A stretch of 64,000 nt of DNA, taken from NCBI RefSeq assembly GCF_040581485.1, contig NC_090134.1, positions 15,677,501 to 15,741,500 of the forward strand, read 5' to 3'. Under the pieces are notes generated by a model, which was given only the letters and a program-made list of their open reading frames with translations, made no database searches and was not told the origin of the DNA. The stretch comes from Linepithema humile. Taxonomy: Eukaryota > Arthropoda > Insecta > Hymenoptera > Formicidae. This document shows, piece by piece, positions 61,201 through 64,000 of the stretch; position 1 is the first letter of the stretch, and every line of letters begins with the position of its first letter. The position numbers and the translations under genes are program-made.

Positions 61201-64000
61201 TTTCTCACGTGCATCTCCTATCATGGCCCGCTTGGAATTCAATTTTGGATAATTTACATGTCATATTAAAAGTCGAAATAAAAGTTTAAAATTTAAATAA
61301 ACAATTAAATATTTTTAAAATATTCAAAATCTTGTCTAAAAGATTAAAAGGTGTGATTGCAGAAAAACGATAAAAAGGCGAAGCGAAAAATGACTAAAAC
61401 AGATGCGAAAAATATCGTTTATACTTAAAACCGTTTATTTATTTTAAACAATTGCTGCCCAATAACGATATGTTATTGCGACAAATAAGATTGCCCGGAA
61501 TTTTTCGTCGTATTTCAAACGGAACAAAATGTTCCGTTCAATACTCTCATCTGTTAGGCAGTTCCGGTATATATAACCACGCGCGAATCCGGCCAAGCGA
61601 TGCCGCAATTACCGTGCTGTGATTTAGGACTCACCCGTTATAGAACGCAGCATCCTTGATTTATGATGCCACACGTAAAATTAGTTCGAATTCGGTAATA
61701 TAATAATTAGCGCACTGATCCTAACTGTAACAACGTAAAAAATTTTTTATCTAATTTTTAAACGTTGTGCGAAATATCAAGCAAATGTAATATAGTTTAA
61801 TTTTGCGATAGATTAATTATAATTCATAGTTTTATATATTATATTAATCCAAGTTTGCCATTTTCTTTACGTTTTTTGGAATAAAAATTAACTTTTCTTT
61901 TTTGTAAGTATAAAAATACATTATTATTCTTGGTATTGCTAAGTCATATTAATTAATGTAATTTTAAACATCAACTAATAGTATTAACATAAATAAGAAT
62001 TAATACCTAAAAATTTGGAAAGAATAAAAACTCAAATTACTTGACTTTAGGAACTTGTTTCATCTGAAACTAACATTATTACATTTGCTATTCTTTTTCA
62101 ATAAAAACTTCAACTAAAAGAGACTTTGATTATCCCTATTCAAGTGAGTTTCTCAAAATTAAAATATCTTCATCGTGCTATAATAGTATAAAGTGACATT
62201 ATTGTACTTTGTTGAAGGGAGATTGGTCTTTGTGAAGTTTGCGATTATATTTGTCTCGATTTTCTTATCCAACTTGTATCGTCGCAACTTCTGAAGAAGA
62301 TTCGCCCGTCGCCTTTGCAGCTGGACACGATCAAACGTGGCAACGCGAGCGAGTTTTCAATCGCGTAATATATATCGAAATTAATTTCGAATCTATATAG
62401 GTAGGTATGGGAAGACGCAGCATGCTTCGTTGATCACGAATGCTGGTAAGATTGAGCCGATCGGACGGCGGAATGAGAAGCTCCTTAGACGGCTTTCCCG
62501 TTCGAGTCGAGTATATATAAACCACCCCCTCGAGATGTCCGCGCGCAAGGAACAGAGAAGGACGGGGGGGGGGAGAGGCGGGGTGGTCGAGTTTGGTAAC
62601 GAGATTTGCTCGATGTCCACGAACGGTTTAAGCTGGGATCACGTTCGAACGTTTAACCCTCTTTCTCGTTTTCGTGCTGCTGGAGAACGCGCGTTTCCCA
62701 TTCTCTCTCTCTCCCTCCCACCCTCTCTTTCTCTCCCACTTTTCGTTCCCCTTATTTTTTTTTCTATCCTCGCACTCGCCCTCCTATGCGTATCCCGCCA
62801 CCCTACCCTATCCTACCACGCTACGATCGAGATAAAACGGATAGATCGCGCGTGCACCGAGAAAGAAGCTCGGCGTACCGGCAAAACGCTTTCGACCGCC
62901 CGCACGTATGATTTATTCCGGCGCGAAGCACCCACCAGAAATATCAGATACCCCTAATGAATTTCTGCGTTCACGTGTATGCGTATGTGAGTGCATGTAC
63001 GTATACACGCGCTCGCGCGTAAGCACCGACGAGAAAGAAAATATATAGACACAGTAGGGCATGGCAAACGACCTGGCCAAAATATTCCTTCTCGAAGTGG
63101 CTTTAGCTCTATCCATGTTAATGAAAAACTGTGAGAGTGTAATATACAAAAGTATATTATTGCACTCTTGTCTCGCGAAATATTCCATGAAATTTCTCAA
63201 CCAATTATATTCTGCAATATCCATCGTTGGATTAATTCAGTATGCATATTGTAATAAATATTTTTCGGATGCAGTAAAATTTAATTAATTAATATCATTT
63301 ATACATATTTTAAATATCACAGTCGTTATTGTCTGTTTATTTTTAGCCTACTTTACTATCATATTAATAGAAAAGAAAGTCGGCGTTTATTTATTCTATA
63401 TTTTAGTGTTTGTACTTTTCCACTATAATCTGTAGCAAATACTAACATATCTGTTTGTTATCATTTTCGCTTACGCTGTATGTAAATCGATACTGAAATG
63501 AGAACCTGCAGGCGGTGAGAATTTCCAGCGTCTATAAGATAAATGACACGTGGCCCGCATGCAATCGAGAACGAAGAATATTCAGCACGGAATTCGTAAG
63601 AAATTAGGCGTGAAATGTACCCGTGTGCCTCGAATATTTTTACCGCGATCAGAATCCAACCTCTCGTGTCAATCCGTGAACTTGAATAACCCATCGACGG
63701 GATTTAGTATTCACAAGGAGTTTTGCCTTGCCTTTGTGTCTGTCTTCTCTCTCATCTCTCATAGTTTATCCGCTTTATAACATGTAATTCTATTTATTAA
63801 CATTAAACAATCAAAGTGTGGATAAATGTTTTAATAAAAAGATATGAAATTTCCACTATATTCTAAGACAATTCCGAAAACATTTTGATCAAATCTAGAC
63901 AGTTTAAACTATTGAATTGTGTGATTTCGGACTTTTAAAATAAAACTGTCCATTTTCTGTCGAGTAAAGCGTAAGTTAATCAAGCCGTAAGTTAAATACT
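58201..64000. other. intergenic DNA to the window end
   Basis: CpG-rich patches at about 58240-58480, 58890-59320, 59590-60020, 60860-61230 and 62270-63060; AT-rich between. A G run lies at 62564-62572. Open frames such as 62430-62957 are low-complexity and unsupported. A short hairpin at 63132-63173 was judged not to be a microRNA. No gene recognised. Confidence 0.45.

Noticed and set aside
62430..62957. 175-codon open frame on the plus strand
   Set aside because: Arg/Ser/Leu/Pro-rich low-complexity translation of a CpG- and CT-rich patch, with no domain, no splice context and overlapping frames on the other strand.
63132..63177. Hairpin with TATTGCACT, a miR-92/25-like seed, on its 3' arm
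   Set aside because: The stem is only about 15 bp with a bulge and a four-base loop, the lower stem does not pair, and the sequence after the seed departs from miR-92. Not a convincing precursor.
1..64000. Prokaryote-type systems (CRISPR array, operon, integron) or a retroviral gene set
   Set aside because: Spliced genes, no spaced identical repeats, and no gag/pol/env-like or transposase coding sequence recognised anywhere in the window.

Overview
This window is animal nuclear DNA, almost certainly from an insect and probably from a hymenopteran such as an ant (inference from AT-rich introns, CpG-rich patches between AT-rich stretches, and close matches to insect protein families). Three protein-coding genes can be rebuilt exon by exon with consistent splice phases. 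All three are ordinary conserved genes. The rest is non-coding: introns, promoters, untranslated sequence, small mobile-element relics, microsatellites and long intergenic DNA.

Left end (404-7726, minus strand): a ten-exon gene for an FHIP1-type subunit of the FTS-Hook-FHIP (FHF) complex, the dynein/endosome adaptor (Drosophila CG3558, vertebrate FAM160A/FHIP1A-B). The model gives 981 residues. An 821-bp divergent promoter interval separates it from the next gene.

8548-13735, plus strand: an eleven-exon gene for the CC2D1/Lgd (lethal (2) giant discs) protein, with four DM14 repeats and a C-terminal C2 domain, 811 residues. Lgd-family proteins act with ESCRT-III Shrub/CHMP4 in endosomal sorting and Notch control. 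Both left-hand genes therefore work in endosome traffic from a shared promoter region, though whether they are co-regulated is inference. Two related foldback (long inverted repeat) elements sit in introns of this pair.

13736-30431: about 16 kb without convincing coding sequence, ending in a GC-rich block with a TATA-like box, a CRE/E-box overlap and a GA tract that probably holds the promoter and 5' UTR of the third gene.

30432-34866, plus strand: a four-exon large-Maf bZIP transcription factor, the insect gene traffic jam (tj), about 460 residues, with a polyglutamine run after the zipper.

34867-64000: about 29 kb with no gene I can support. It holds alternating AT-rich and CpG-rich patches, one 474-bp element with terminal inverted repeats, perfect hairpins, local duplications and microsatellites. 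Such a desert next to a developmental regulator is compatible with a cis-regulatory landscape, but nothing in the sequence proves that.

The items most worth a second look are: an in-frame 48-nt candidate exon inside FHIP; an open +1 frame that runs through the tj CAG tract, past the stop codon, to a strong splice donor; a long open frame without ATG upstream of the tj start; and the foldback family carrying a CTGATGA...GAAAC motif like that of hammerhead ribozymes and Penelope-like elements.
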